Shown in pieces: positions 23,629 through 33,547 of a DNA stretch of 64,000 nucleotides. The DNA lies in assembly GCA_964630925.1 (NCBI GenBank), contig CAZVZK010000012.1:49387-113386 (forward strand), read 5' to 3'. Positions within the stretch are counted from its first letter, which is position 1. Each line of letters opens with the position of its first letter. The notes under the pieces are model-generated. The model was not told the origin of the DNA. It saw nothing but the letters and a program-made list of their open reading frames with translations, and ran no database searches. The stretch comes from RGDT01 sp964630925 (GTDB taxonomy: Bacteria; Planctomycetota; Planctomycetia; Gemmatales; Gemmataceae). The position numbers and the translations under genes are program-made.

Positions 23629-26600
23629 TCATCGCCAGTCGCCGCTTAGCACGAACGCCGCCCAGTAACGTGGCGGCAGTCGTCTCGTTCCCTTCCCAGC
23701 GTCCAGCTCTCGTACCACGCCGCGCTTCGCGCCCTCTCGGAGCATCTTGAGCTGTGCTTGGCGGAGGGCCTCCGCGCGGGAGATGATCTTGTCGGGGGCC
23801 CAGGCCTCCTTGTAGAAATCGGCCATCAGGGCCTGAGTCGCCCTGTCATCGACCTTCCACAGCGAGGCGATCACCGTCCTCGCCCCCGCGACCTGGAAGG
23901 CCCTCTGCATGCCCAGGAGCCCCTCGCCGCCGGCCACCTCCCCTAGCCCCGTCTCGCAGGCGCTCAACACGACGAGTTCGAGCTTCGGGATCTCCATCTC
24001 GGAGACCTCGAGTGCCGTGAAGATGCCGTCCTCCTCCCCATCCTTCGGCTCACGGTTCGCCCCCGACAGGGCGAGGCCGGACAGCAGCAGCGGGTGCCAG
24101 CCGGATCCAGCCTCGCCGCCGCGTCGGATGGCCCACCCACCCACTCCCGGTGCGAAGTACCCGTGCGTGGCGAGATGCGCGTAGCGGGACTTGCCGAGCG
24201 CCTCCCGCACGGCCTTCTTCGTGGCGTGACCCTTCGCCAAGTCCGTCAGAGTGCCGTCCTTGAAGAGGCCGGCGAACGACTTGGCCACGGAGGCGGCCTC
24301 GGTGAACGTGGCGGGGAGTTCGGACCAGTCCCGCCGAAGCCCCAGCGGGGCCGTCCGCTCGTCAGTGGTGGCCTTCGCGGGTTTGGCCCCGGCGCGGTCA
24401 TAGTCCACGTCCCCCACGACGAGGAGCGATGGGGGGAGGCGGCCGGCTTTCGCGGCCGGGGCCAGCATCTCGGGGATCGCCTGAGGCACGGCCACGGTGG
24501 CGAGGGCCAGGTCCTCAATGAGGTACGTCCCCTCCTTCGCGCCGGGGAGGGCGGCGAACGGGGCCATCGCCAGGTGGCCGTCCGGCGAGATGAGGACAAC
24601 CGCCGCCCCCTTCACCCGTGCCTCCACGGGGGACCACACGAGCCTCTTGACTTTCATCCCGGCGGCGAGGCCAGCCGACCCACGTCTGAGCTGTCCGAGC
24701 CACTCGTCGATCGCGCTTTCAACCGGCGAAGCCGGCCCCAGATCGACACGCTCGGCCGGCTTGCCCCTCCGGTGGACGAAAGCCACGAGGTGACGCTCCG
24801 CATTCCACCCTCCGAGCCTGAAGGTAGAACGGTCATAGAATAGGTAATCAATGAGGGCCGCATCCGGGGGGAGTGCCTTGGCAATCGCCTCGGGTGAAGC
24901 CGGTCCTTTCTCTTTCGCCTCCTTGAAGGCCGCCGAGCGGCGGGAGAGCTCGGCCTGGGCCTCCTCCAGCGCCTCGCCTGCCTTGGCGCGTTGGCTGGCG
25001 GTCGCGGCAGGATGATTTTGGAGGGCGGCGAGCTGCCGAGCCGCCGCCTGGAGGCGGGCGACGGCGCCCCGTGTCGCGCCGTCGGTGGCGAGGGCCGTGA
25101 ACAGCCTCCGGCGCGCCTGCCGCAGATGGACCGCGCCCTTCCAGGATAGCGCGTGAACGGCCGACGAGGGGTGGCCAGGCGGATCGGCGAGTGAGAGCCG
25201 CAGATCGAGGCCGTCCCTCGCCTCCTTGGCGGCGGCGAGCTGTTCCCGGTCGGACTGCCCGGAGGCCGCATCCCGGAGCTGGTTGAATGTTATGGTGATG
25301 GCCTTTTCAAGTAACGGGAACGCCGCCTTGTGATTCCTCCTGATCAGTTGCACGAGCGCGAGGTCATTGAGCGGGGTCACTAGCTGGGGTGCCTCGGTAC
25401 CGAACGTCGATTCGGCACTGACCAGGCTCCGTCGCCCCAGGAACAAGGCGGTCTCGTGATCCCCGACGCCGAGATGCAGGCTGAGCAAGAGGGCCATCCC
25501 GCCGGGATGTTTCATCTCCATCACGCGCATCAGGTCCACGTTGTGACGCCAAGCTCCGAGCTCCTCTCGTTCCGCGCTCCGGTCCAGCAGCCCGAGCTGA
25601 AGCCGGAGCGCGGCCTTCAAGTATTTCGAAGCCGTGTCTGCGTCACCGACACGGTTCGCGTTCCTCCCTAGAAGCATGAGGGTGGTGGCTCTGTCCTGAT
25701 CATGCTCCTCCCCAAGGGCCTGATAGATCCCGAGTGCCTCCCGGTAGAGCCGGAGTGCCTCATCCGTTCGCCCGAACTTCTCACGCAGCAAGGCCAAGAA
25801 CTGGATGCAGCTGGCGTATTGGAAGGAAGTCTGCCCCGCCGTCTCCTTGTAGATCCGGGAGGCACGCTGAAACAGACTCAAGGCCGCGTTGGAATCCCGA
25901 ATGGCCGCGTAACTCTCCCCCAAGCTGAAGAGCGTGTCGGCCTGCTCCTGGCGCTTGTCGTCGCCCCCGGCCTCATGGGCGGCGAGGACACGCTTCCGCA
26001 GCCTGATGACCTCCCTGTGGTTCGACTTCCAGTGGTGACAGTGAGCCAGATTGTCAAGTGCGAGTACAAGCTCCCCCCGGCCGGGCTCGACCAGCTCCTC
26101 GACCTCTTTCAGTGCTTGCGTGGCGAGAGCGATGGCTCGGTCAGGCTGCCGATGCATGAGGAGCCAGACCACGTACCTCGTCCGGACCCCCTTGTATGCC
26201 GGGTTGTGTATCCCGAGAGAGTCGCGGAGGATCTTCATCGCCTCATGGTAGAGCCGCTCTGCCTTCTCGAATTCGAGGAGGGCGTGGGCGTCCGCGAGGT
26301 GGGACAGGCTGACGGCATAGTCCGGGTGTTTCTTCCCCTGGAGGATCCCCCTGATCTTCACGGCCTCCGTGGCGGCGATCCTCTCGTCGACGTGGGCGGT
26401 CTCGCGCTCGAGGATCGCCTTGAAGTCGAGCGCGGCGGCCTTGCTCAAGGCGGTGCGTTCCGCGGGTGTGCGTTTCTGCTGTGCGAGCGCCTCGGCGAGC
26501 TCCGCACGCGCCGCAAGCGTCCTCCAGTGCGTGGGGCCGTCGAGCCGCTCCCGCGAGGCCACGATGGCCCGTCTGCACTTCGCCACTCCCCCCCAATCAT

Positions 26601-26799
26601 CCAGGAACCAATTCGAGCCGGCGAGCGACTCCGCGGAATCCTCGACCTGCCGATGCCAGGGGCCGTAGACACTCAGCTCGATCTCCAACGTCTTCTCGGT
26701 CACGCCGAACCAGGGCCGCGAGTCAAGCAGTTTCATCTGCTCCGGAGTCAGGGTGGCAGGCGGGGCTGCGTTGAGGATCAACAGGGCGACGGCGCACAT
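23629..26799 (-). CDS. Exported TPR-CHAT protein (caspase-like peptidase fold)
   Basis: A 1056-residue protein with a short hydrophobic signal sequence (MCAVALLILNAAPPA), GGAGG before the start, many tetratricopeptide-type helical repeats (about 150-480, e.g. YRHANRVGDADTASKYLKAAL-like units), a charged linker and a C-terminal CHAT domain. The catalytic pair of the caspase-like fold is visible: His in HLATHGYF near residue 878 and Cys in VVLSACETGLG near 944, followed by GGEGLLGMQRAFQVAGARTVIASLW. CHAT proteins cleave partners (for example in type III-E CRISPR and gasdermin systems), but no such partner gene is here. A deleted tandem copy lies directly downstream. Confidence 0.88.
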   Translation of the reverse strand: MCAVALLILNAAPPATLTPEQMKLLDSRPWFGVTEKTLEIELSVYGPWHRQVEDSAESLAGSNWFLDDWGGVAKCRRAIVASRERLDGPTHWRTLAARAELAEALAQQKRTPAERTALSKAAALDFKAILERETAHVDERIAATEAVKIRGILQGKKHPDYAVSLSHLADAHALLEFEKAERLYHEAMKILRDSLGIHNPAYKGVRTRYVVWLLMHRQPDRAIALATQALKEVEELVEPGRGELVLALDNLAHCHHWKSNHREVIRLRKRVLAAHEAGGDDKRQEQADTLFSLGESYAAIRDSNAALSLFQRASRIYKETAGQTSFQYASCIQFLALLREKFGRTDEALRLYREALGIYQALGEEHDQDRATTLMLLGRNANRVGDADTASKYLKAALRLQLGLLDRSAEREELGAWRHNVDLMRVMEMKHPGGMALLLSLHLGVGDHETALFLGRRSLVSAESTFGTEAPQLVTPLNDLALVQLIRRNHKAAFPLLEKAITITFNQLRDAASGQSDREQLAAAKEARDGLDLRLSLADPPGHPSSAVHALSWKGAVHLRQARRRLFTALATDGATRGAVARLQAAARQLAALQNHPAATASQRAKAGEALEEAQAELSRRSAAFKEAKEKGPASPEAIAKALPPDAALIDYLFYDRSTFRLGGWNAERHLVAFVHRRGKPAERVDLGPASPVESAIDEWLGQLRRGSAGLAAGMKVKRLVWSPVEARVKGAAVVLISPDGHLAMAPFAALPGAKEGTYLIEDLALATVAVPQAIPEMLAPAAKAGRLPPSLLVVGDVDYDRAGAKPAKATTDERTAPLGLRRDWSELPATFTEAASVAKSFAGLFKDGTLTDLAKGHATKKAVREALGKSRYAHLATHGYFAPGVGGWAIRRGGEAGSGWHPLLLSGLALSGANREPKDGEEDGIFTALEVSEMEIPKLELVVLSACETGLGEVAGGEGLLGMQRAFQVAGARTVIASLWKVDDRATQALMADFYKEAWAPDKIISRAEALRQAQLKMLREGAKRGVVRELDAGKGTRRLPPRYWAAFVLSGDWR

Positions 26800-26893
26800 G
26801 AACGGGTCCTCCGCTCGCCATCCTACCGGGCGGCCTGCACCGCCGGCAACCGCCCTCTACATTATCCGTGACGCACCCATCACGGAGACCGCC

Positions 26894-28567
26894 ATGCTCG
26901 TCCCCCTCATCCTCGCGGCGCTGTCCACCCCCACGCCCATCGACTTCACGCTCAAGGACACGCACCGCCGGCCACGCACCCTCTCCGCCTACAAGGGCAA
27001 GAAGGCGTTCGTCGTCGCCTTCCTCGATACCGAATGCCCGCTGGCGAACCTCTACCTCCCGACGCTCACCGCCCTGCACGCGAAGTACGCCGACAAGGGC
27101 GTCCAATTCCTCGCCGTCTCCGCCAGCACCCACGACCCGTTCACCCGCGTGGCCGGCCACGCCGAGGAGCGCGGCGTCCCCTTCCCCGTCCTCAAGGACT
27201 TCACGGGCACCGTGGCCGACGCCCTCGGGGCGAAACGCTCGCCGGAGGTGTTCCTCCTCGACGCCGGGCGGGTGGTGCGCTACTCTGGCCGCATCGATGA
27301 CCAGTACGCGCCCGGCGTCCGCAAAGCGAAACCCACACGCGACGACCTGCGCGAGGCCATCGACGATGTCCTCGCCGGCAAGGCCGTCCGCGTCGCGAAG
27401 ACCACGGCGGCCGGCTGCCTCATCGAGCGGGCACGCAAGATCGAGAAGAAGCTGACGTATGCGAAGGATGCGGCGCCGATCATCCAGAAACGCTGCCAGG
27501 AGTGCCACCGGCCCGGCGAGGCGGCCCCGTTCCCCCTGCTCACCTACGACGACGCCCGCAAGCGCACCGCCCGCATCCGCGAGGCGGTGCTGGAGGAGCG
27601 CATGCCGCCCTGGCACGCCGACCCCAGGCACGGCAAGTTCCTCCACGAGCGCCGCCTGACCGCCGACGAGCGCGACACCCTCCTCGCCTGGATCGACCAG
27701 GGGGCGGCCAAGGGCGACGACAAGGATCTGCCCGCGCCGCTCAAGTTCACCGAGGGGTGGAAGATCGGCAAGCCGGACAAGGTCTATTCGATGGCCGAGG
27801 AGTTCAGCGTCCCGGCCACGGGCGTCCTGCCGTACAAGCGCTTCACCGTGGACCCCGGCTTCACGGAGGACGTGTGGGTGCAGGCGGCGGAGGCCCGTCC
27901 CGGCGACCGCCGCGTGGTGCATCATGTCATCGTGTACTACAAGGAGGCCGGCAAGGAGCTGTACGCCCTCGACGGCAGGGCCTCGACGGTGGCCGGCTGG
28001 GCGCCGGGCGACATGCCGGCACGCTACCCCGCCGACACCGCCAAGCGCATCCCCAAGGGGGCCAAGCTTGTCTTCGAGGTGCATTACACGCCCGACGGGA
28101 CGGCCCGGAAGGACCGCTGCTCCATCGGCATCGTCTTCGCGAAGAAGCCGCCCACCCACGCCGCCGAGACGAACATCCTGGCCAACATGCTGTTCGCCAT
28201 CCCCGCCGGGGCGGCGTCCCACGAGGGGCGGCTGACGTACACCTTCAAGCGCGGGGCGACGCTGCTCTCCTTCATGCCGCACATGCACCTGCGTGGCGTC
28301 AGCGCCCGCTACGAGGTCGAGTACCCCGGCGGCAAGAAGGAGACGCTCCTCTCGGTGCCGGACTACGACTTCGGCTGGCAGACGGCGTACCGCTTCGCGG
28401 AGCCGGTGCGCATCCCGAAGGGGGCGAAGCTGACGTGGGTCGGCCGCTGGGACAACTCGGCCGACAACCCGCGCAACCCGGACCCGAAGAAGGCCGTCCG
28501 CTGGGGCCTGCAGACGTGGGACGAGATGCAGAACGGCTGGATGGAGCTGGTGTGGGCGAAGGAGTGA
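26894..28567 (+). CDS. Redoxin - cytochrome c - copper monooxygenase-like fusion
   Basis: About 557 residues. Order: short signal-like start (MLVPLILAALSTPTP); thioredoxin-fold redoxin domain (about 15-165) with ECPLANLY in place of a CxxC, so it has one Cys near residue 46; a c-type haem site RCQECH near 200 with Met-rich segments after it (MPPWHAD); then a C-terminal PHM-type domain (about 290-555) with VVHHVIVYY near 343, FEVHYTP near 397 and FMPHMHLRG near 462, the His clusters that bind copper in ascorbate-dependent monooxygenases. The fusion is a recurrent planctomycete/acidobacterial architecture. Substrate is unknown. Confidence 0.85.
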   Translation: MLVPLILAALSTPTPIDFTLKDTHRRPRTLSAYKGKKAFVVAFLDTECPLANLYLPTLTALHAKYADKGVQFLAVSASTHDPFTRVAGHAEERGVPFPVLKDFTGTVADALGAKRSPEVFLLDAGRVVRYSGRIDDQYAPGVRKAKPTRDDLREAIDDVLAGKAVRVAKTTAAGCLIERARKIEKKLTYAKDAAPIIQKRCQECHRPGEAAPFPLLTYDDARKRTARIREAVLEERMPPWHADPRHGKFLHERRLTADERDTLLAWIDQGAAKGDDKDLPAPLKFTEGWKIGKPDKVYSMAEEFSVPATGVLPYKRFTVDPGFTEDVWVQAAEARPGDRRVVHHVIVYYKEAGKELYALDGRASTVAGWAPGDMPARYPADTAKRIPKGAKLVFEVHYTPDGTARKDRCSIGIVFAKKPPTHAAETNILANMLFAIPAGAASHEGRLTYTFKRGATLLSFMPHMHLRGVSARYEVEYPGGKKETLLSVPDYDFGWQTAYRFAEPVRIPKGAKLTWVGRWDNSADNPRNPDPKKAVRWGLQTWDEMQNGWMELVWAKE

Positions 28568-28586
28568 GGCGTGGAAAGCCGGGATC

Positions 28587-29696
28587 TCACGCGATGAGCA
28601 GCGCCGCGGGGCTCTCGACGCCCTTGCGGACCGCCTGCAGGAAGCGGGCGGCGGGGGCGCCGTCGGCCACGCGGTGGTCGAACGTCAGGCTGAGCGTCAC
28701 CTGAGCGCGTGCGATGATCTGGCCGTCCACGACGGCGGGCCGCTTCTCGATGCGTCCGACGCCGAGGATGGCGGCCTGCGGGTGGTTGAGGATGGGGGTG
28801 AAGGCGTCGATGCCGAACGCCCCGAGGTTGCTGACCGTGAACGTCCCGCCCTCCATGTCCGCCGCCGGCAGCGTGCCGGCGCGGGCCTTCTCGATGAGGA
28901 CGCGCGCCTGCCGGCACAGCTCGCGGAGGGGGAGGGTGTCGGCGTGGCGCACGACGGGCACGAGCAGGCCGGCCTCGGCATCGACGGCGATGCCGACGTG
29001 GATGTCATCGAGGTGGACGACGCGGTCATCGTCCCAGCGGGCGTTGATGCCGGGGTGGGCTTTCAGGGCGAGGGCGGAGAGCTTGACGAGCAGGTCGGTG
29101 ATGCCGGGGACCGGCCCTTGGCCGGCGTCCTTGAACTGACTGCGGAGGTTGAGGAGATTCGTCGCGTCGGCGGTGGTGGTGAGCGTGCAGGGGGCCGTGG
29201 AGTGCAGGGAGTGCATCAGCCGCTCCGCGATGACGCGGCGGACGTTGCCCGTCCTGGGTGGGCGGGGTTGGCTTTGCGGACGCGGCGCGCCTTCCGGGGT
29301 CGCCAGAGCCCGACCCCGGCCACCCGAGCCGAGGGCCAGGATGTCACGCTCGCGGACACGGCCGCCGCGCCCGCTGCCGGCGACGGAGAGCGGATCGATG
29401 TCGCGCTCTCTGGCGGCGCGGCGGGCGCGCGGCGTGACGGTAACACGACGCTCGACGGCGGCGCCTTCGATCAGTCCGAGGACGGCGCCGACGGGGACGA
29501 TGTCGCCCTCCTTGGGGCCGCCGGGGGCGATGCGCAGGACGCCGTCGGCGGTGGCCTCGATGTCCTGGGCCGACTTGTCGCCCTCCAGGGTGTAGATGGC
29601 CTCGCCGGCGCGGACGGGGTCTCCATCGGCCTTGAGCCAGCCGAGGAAGGTGCCCTGCTCCATGCTCCAGCCCAGGCGTGGGACGGTGATTTCCAT
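28587..29696 (-). CDS. 2-oxoacid dehydrogenase E2, dihydrolipoamide acyltransferase
   Basis: A 369-residue E2. The lipoyl domain occupies residues 1-80 with the lipoylated Lys in LEGDKSAQDIEA near 44; the peripheral subunit-binding domain is near 95-130 (RAARERDIDPLSVAGSGRGGRVRERDI); the catalytic domain ends with FDHRVADGAPAARFLQAV, containing the His and Asp of the acyltransferase. Only one lipoyl domain is present. It should form the core of a pyruvate, branched-chain or acetoin dehydrogenase complex; the fused E1 lies 4.7 kb upstream on the same strand and is the likely partner. No E3 is in the window. Confidence 0.9.
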   Translation of the reverse strand: MEITVPRLGWSMEQGTFLGWLKADGDPVRAGEAIYTLEGDKSAQDIEATADGVLRIAPGGPKEGDIVPVGAVLGLIEGAAVERRVTVTPRARRAARERDIDPLSVAGSGRGGRVRERDILALGSGGRGRALATPEGAPRPQSQPRPPRTGNVRRVIAERLMHSLHSTAPCTLTTTADATNLLNLRSQFKDAGQGPVPGITDLLVKLSALALKAHPGINARWDDDRVVHLDDIHVGIAVDAEAGLLVPVVRHADTLPLRELCRQARVLIEKARAGTLPAADMEGGTFTVSNLGAFGIDAFTPILNHPQAAILGVGRIEKRPAVVDGQIIARAQVTLSLTFDHRVADGAPAARFLQAVRKGVESPAALLIA

Positions 29697-29727
29697 CGCT
29701 CGGCTCCTCTGCTCTCACACCGGCGGG

Positions 29728-32700
29728 TCACGGGGTTCTCGCCACGGGGACGGCACGGGGATCGATCTCGCGTACCTTCTCGATGGCCCGACGCGCGTCC
29801 TCGCCCCGCCCGAGATGGCCGAGCGCCCGCGCCGACCCGAGATGGGCCTCGACACGCTGCCAGTCGGTCACCGCCGCCTTCAGGAGGCCGGTGTACACCC
29901 CCTGGGCCGGCCCCCACTCGCCGGCCAGCTCATGCGCCCGCGCCTTGCCGGCCGCGGCCAGGAAGGAGGTGGGCTCCTTAGCCAGCGCCGCCGTGAAGTC
30001 CGACATGGCCCTCGGGCCGTCCTTGCGGCGGAGGGAGATGGCGCCCCGGACCGCGAGGGCGCGGGGGTGCGTGGGGGCGGCTTTCAGCGCCTCGCCGGCG
30101 GCGCGAAGGGCCTCCGCCTCCTCGCCGAGATAGAGTCGGGCCAGGGCGGCCAGGCTCCAGGCCTCCGCACCGTCGGGGCCCGCCCTGTCCACCTTCGCAA
30201 GCTCCACCAGGACTTCCCTGAGCAATTGGCCCTGCTCGAGACGCGCCTGGAGGCCCGCGTCCTGCCAGGTCGGGAGCAGCTCAATGAGCCGCCCCGCCGC
30301 CGCCAGCCACTCCTTCTGTCGGCCCAGCTTTACGTACGCCTCCCAGAGGGGGACGTAGATGAGCCAGTCGTGGGGGGCGGCACGGACGGCGCGGGCGTGA
30401 TCTTCCCGGCAGCGGCGGAGCAGCTCCTCGTGGGCGAGGGCGCCCTTAGTCTCTTTCGCCTGGAAGGCCACCGCCCTGGCCCGCTCCGCGTAGGCCAGGC
30501 CGCTCTCCGGGCGTAGCATGACGCAGGTCGTGAAGGCCAGCTCCGCGCCGCGAGGGTCGCCGGTGAAGACCAGCACCCACCCGAGCCAGTAGTGGGCCCA
30601 GTAGCGGGCCGGCTCCTCCGCCGCCGCCCGCCGCAGCAGCCGCTCGGCCACGCCCGGCTCACCCAGGCTCAGCCCCAGGAGCTCCATCCCCTGCCGCATC
30701 TTCTTGCTGATCCGGTCGTCGGGGAGTTTGCCCAGCCAGAAGGAGGCGATGCCGAGGTAATAGCAGTCCGAGGCCCCCGTGGGCTCCCCACCGTCGATCC
30801 CCTCCAGGCGGGAGAGCTGCCCCAGGCGGAGGCGGCAGAAGGCCTGGAGGATCTGCACGGCCAGGGGACGCGGCAGGCCCCGCGCCTTGTGAGATTCCTG
30901 CACCATCTCGACGGCCTCGAGGGCGGCGCGGTGCGACTCGGCCCCGCCCTCGAGGCCCTCCTTCACGCGGAGGATCGCCAGCAGGAGGAGCTGGTGATTG
31001 ACCTCCCCGAGGAGCGTCTCCCTCTGCTCCGCCGTCAGGCCCTCCACGGGCACACGCCCCCACCAAGGCCCTTCGCCGTCGAACACCTTCAGCCGGCGCA
31101 GGCCCCCCACGCAGGCCTCCAGGGCGCGCCCGTCGTTCTCCCGGAAGGCGAGCCGCTCGGCGCGCTCGGCCAGCCGGGTGAAGTCCGCCAGGCGCCCCGC
31201 GATATCGAGCTGCCCCGACACCTGGCCGCGCACGTCGGCCTGCCCCTCCTCTTCGGGGAGGGCGTCGAGGGCCTGCCGGAGGATATCCGCCGCCCCGCCG
31301 AAGCGTCCGGCCCGGAGCTCCGCCAGGGCCAGCGCGGCCTGGCCCTCCGCCGCCGCGCGCAACCCGTCCTCGCGCCTCCGCGCCTCCTCCCGCCTCTCCA
31401 GCTCGGCTTCCAGGGCCCCCTGACGCCGGTGCATCTCGGCACGCTGCCAGAGGAACAACGCGGCCACGGCGCCCACCACCACGAGGGCCAGCGCCGCCGT
31501 GAGGGCCGTCTGGGTCGGATGCCGAAGACACCAGCGCCACGCCCGCCCGACGGGCCCCGCCGGCCTGGCCTGGATCGGCTCGCCGACGAGGAAGCGGCGT
31601 AGGTCTTCCGCCAGCGCCCGCGCGCTGGCGTACCGCTGGCCCGGCAGCTTCTCCAGGCACTTCAGGCAGATCGTCTCCAGGTCGCGCGGCACCGCCGGGT
31701 TGAGCCGGCGCGGCGGCAGCGGGTCCGCCTCCTTCACGAGGCGCAGCGTCGCCGCCACGGACTCGCCTACGAACGGCATCCGGCCCGTGAGGCACTCGTA
31801 GAGGATGGCGCCGAGGGCGTACACGTCCGCCTGAGGCCCGACCTCCTTCTTGCCCTCGGCCTGCTCGGGGGCCATGTACGCCGGCGTACCCATCACCGCG
31901 CCGGTCCTGGTCTGGCCACTGTCGTCGTCGAGCATCTTGGCGAGGCCGAAGTCGGTCACCTTGGGGGAGCCGTCCGCCATCAAGAGGACGTTGCCCGGCT
32001 TGAGGTCGCGGTGCAGTACGTCGGCATCGTGCGCCGCGTGGACCGCCCGCGCCAGCGCCTCCAGGAGCCCGCCCGCGTGGTGTCGCGGCAGTGGGCCGCG
32101 GGCCAGCAGACCTGCCAGGTTGCCCCCCTCGACGTACTCCAGGGCCATGAACGGCAGGCCCTCGTGCTCGCCCAGCTCGAAGATCTGCACGATGTTGGGG
32201 TGCTGCAGCCGCGCCACCGCCTCCGCCTCGACGCGGAAACGGGCCAGCACCGCCTCCCACCGACCCCCGCCGGCTAGGGAAGGTTGGATCATCTTCAGGG
32301 CCACGACGCGGCCCAGTTTCTTGTGCCGCGCCTTGTACACGACGCCCATGCCGCCGCGGCCCAGCGTCCCCAGCACCTCGTAGCCGGCGACGGCCGGCGG
32401 CGCCCCGGCGGGGGCGAGGGGCCCGAGAACGCCCTCGGCGGCGAAGAAGTCACGGAGGATGGGGGCCCCGAAAAGCCCCTCGGCGGCGAAGAGGTCGCGG
32501 AGGCCGGCGGCCAGCCGCGGGAAGCGCCGCAGGTACTCGTCCAGCTCCACCCGCTCGCCGCCCTCCTGGCGCAGCAGCACCTCGTTGCCGATCAGGTCGA
32601 GGGCCGCCTCCTCGCCCTCCACCAGGGTCGGCAGGCGCGCGAGGTACTCCTCGGCGGGGAGGCGCTCCCCACGCTCCCAGCGCGCCTTCTGCTCGACCAG

Positions 32701-32784
32701 CAGATCGAGCAGGGATGGCGTGAAGTCGGGCGCGGTGCCTGTGGCGTCCTCCGGCCGTGGCGGGAGCGGCGGCGTCTCAGACAT
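29728..32784 (-). CDS. Membrane Ser/Thr protein kinase with TPR repeats
   Basis: About 1018 residues. An N-terminal 130-residue helical part (LLDLLVEQKARWERGERLPAEEYL) resembles the pre-kinase region of many planctomycete kinases. Kinase domain at about 135-405: LGRGGMGVVYKARH, VALKMIQP, HRDLKPGNVLL near 258, VTDFGLAKML. A membrane helix (LTAALALVVVGAVAALFLW) near 430 leads to a long extracytoplasmic region of tetratricopeptide repeats. The start (ATG 32784) lies 8 bp inside the 3' end of the sigma factor gene, so the two are translationally coupled. Probable function: a surface-sensing kinase acting on that sigma factor. Confidence 0.86.
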   Translation of the reverse strand: MSETPPLPPRPEDATGTAPDFTPSLLDLLVEQKARWERGERLPAEEYLARLPTLVEGEEAALDLIGNEVLLRQEGGERVELDEYLRRFPRLAAGLRDLFAAEGLFGAPILRDFFAAEGVLGPLAPAGAPPAVAGYEVLGTLGRGGMGVVYKARHKKLGRVVALKMIQPSLAGGGRWEAVLARFRVEAEAVARLQHPNIVQIFELGEHEGLPFMALEYVEGGNLAGLLARGPLPRHHAGGLLEALARAVHAAHDADVLHRDLKPGNVLLMADGSPKVTDFGLAKMLDDDSGQTRTGAVMGTPAYMAPEQAEGKKEVGPQADVYALGAILYECLTGRMPFVGESVAATLRLVKEADPLPPRRLNPAVPRDLETICLKCLEKLPGQRYASARALAEDLRRFLVGEPIQARPAGPVGRAWRWCLRHPTQTALTAALALVVVGAVAALFLWQRAEMHRRQGALEAELERREEARRREDGLRAAAEGQAALALAELRAGRFGGAADILRQALDALPEEEGQADVRGQVSGQLDIAGRLADFTRLAERAERLAFRENDGRALEACVGGLRRLKVFDGEGPWWGRVPVEGLTAEQRETLLGEVNHQLLLLAILRVKEGLEGGAESHRAALEAVEMVQESHKARGLPRPLAVQILQAFCRLRLGQLSRLEGIDGGEPTGASDCYYLGIASFWLGKLPDDRISKKMRQGMELLGLSLGEPGVAERLLRRAAAEEPARYWAHYWLGWVLVFTGDPRGAELAFTTCVMLRPESGLAYAERARAVAFQAKETKGALAHEELLRRCREDHARAVRAAPHDWLIYVPLWEAYVKLGRQKEWLAAAGRLIELLPTWQDAGLQARLEQGQLLREVLVELAKVDRAGPDGAEAWSLAALARLYLGEEAEALRAAGEALKAAPTHPRALAVRGAISLRRKDGPRAMSDFTAALAKEPTSFLAAAGKARAHELAGEWGPAQGVYTGLLKAAVTDWQRVEAHLGSARALGHLGRGEDARRAIEKVREIDPRAVPVARTP

Positions 32785-33367
32785 GGCCCACCTCGTCCAT
32801 GCCCAGCTCCTGGGCGACACGCTCGACGGCCCGCGCCAGCCGCTTGCGCAGCGTCTCGGCGGTGCCGCCCACGGCGGCAGCGACGGCGGGCCAGTCGAGA
32901 CCTTGCTGACGCAGCTCCAGCAGCCGGCGCTCCTCGGGCCCGAGCCTGCGCTGCACCTCGGCGAGCATCTCGCGCGCCGCGAGATGTCGGCTGGGGGTGG
33001 CCTCGACGCCCGCCAGCTCGCGCTCGTCGGCGGCGCCGGCCTCGGCGCGGCGCTGGTCGCGGCACTCCGCCTGCTCGTGGCGGACCAACTTGGCGAGCTT
33101 GTTCCGCGCCATCGCGGCCAGGAGGCCGAGGAGCTGCTCGGGGGTGTCCACCTCGTACTGGCCCGCGACGGCGCGGACGAAGAAGCTGCACATCACAGCC
33201 TGGCAGATGTCCATCGAGTCGCAGGCCCGCCGCAGTTGCGGGTGCAGGCGCAGGCGGATCGAGCGGCGGATGGCCGGCTCGAAGCGTGCGACGAGCTGGG
33301 CCGCCGCGCCGTCGTCGCCCGCGCGGACGCGGCGGATCATCTCGGCGAAGGCAGGGTCATCGGGCAC
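32777..33367 (-). CDS. ECF-type RNA polymerase sigma factor
   Basis: About 196 residues. Region 2 (RRVRAGDDGAAAQLVARFEPAIRRSIRLRL ... DSMDICQAVMCSFFVRA) and region 4 (RRLLELRQQGLDWPAVAAAVGGTAETLRKRLARAVERVAQEL) are both plain. The SMDICQ-x-V-x-x-SF form of region 2.2 is common in planctomycete ECF groups linked to Hanks kinases. It overlaps the start of the kinase gene. Predicted to switch on a small regulon in response to the kinase. Confidence 0.86.
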   Translation of the reverse strand: MPDDPAFAEMIRRVRAGDDGAAAQLVARFEPAIRRSIRLRLHPQLRRACDSMDICQAVMCSFFVRAVAGQYEVDTPEQLLGLLAAMARNKLAKLVRHEQAECRDQRRAEAGAADERELAGVEATPSRHLAAREMLAEVQRRLGPEERRLLELRQQGLDWPAVAAAVGGTAETLRKRLARAVERVAQELGMDEVGHV

Positions 33368-33547
33368 GGGCGGCCTCCGGGTGAATGGTCTTCGGCATTC
33401 TATCTCCGCGCGGCGTGGCCCCGCCGCGAAAAAAGAGGCCGAGATTCTGTCCGGGCGCCGCCGCCGTGGGGATCACCCTGGTGAGTACGGCGTCCGCGAG
33501 GCACGGGACAGGACCGGCCGCGGCGCCGCTCGCCATGAGGAAAGAAC

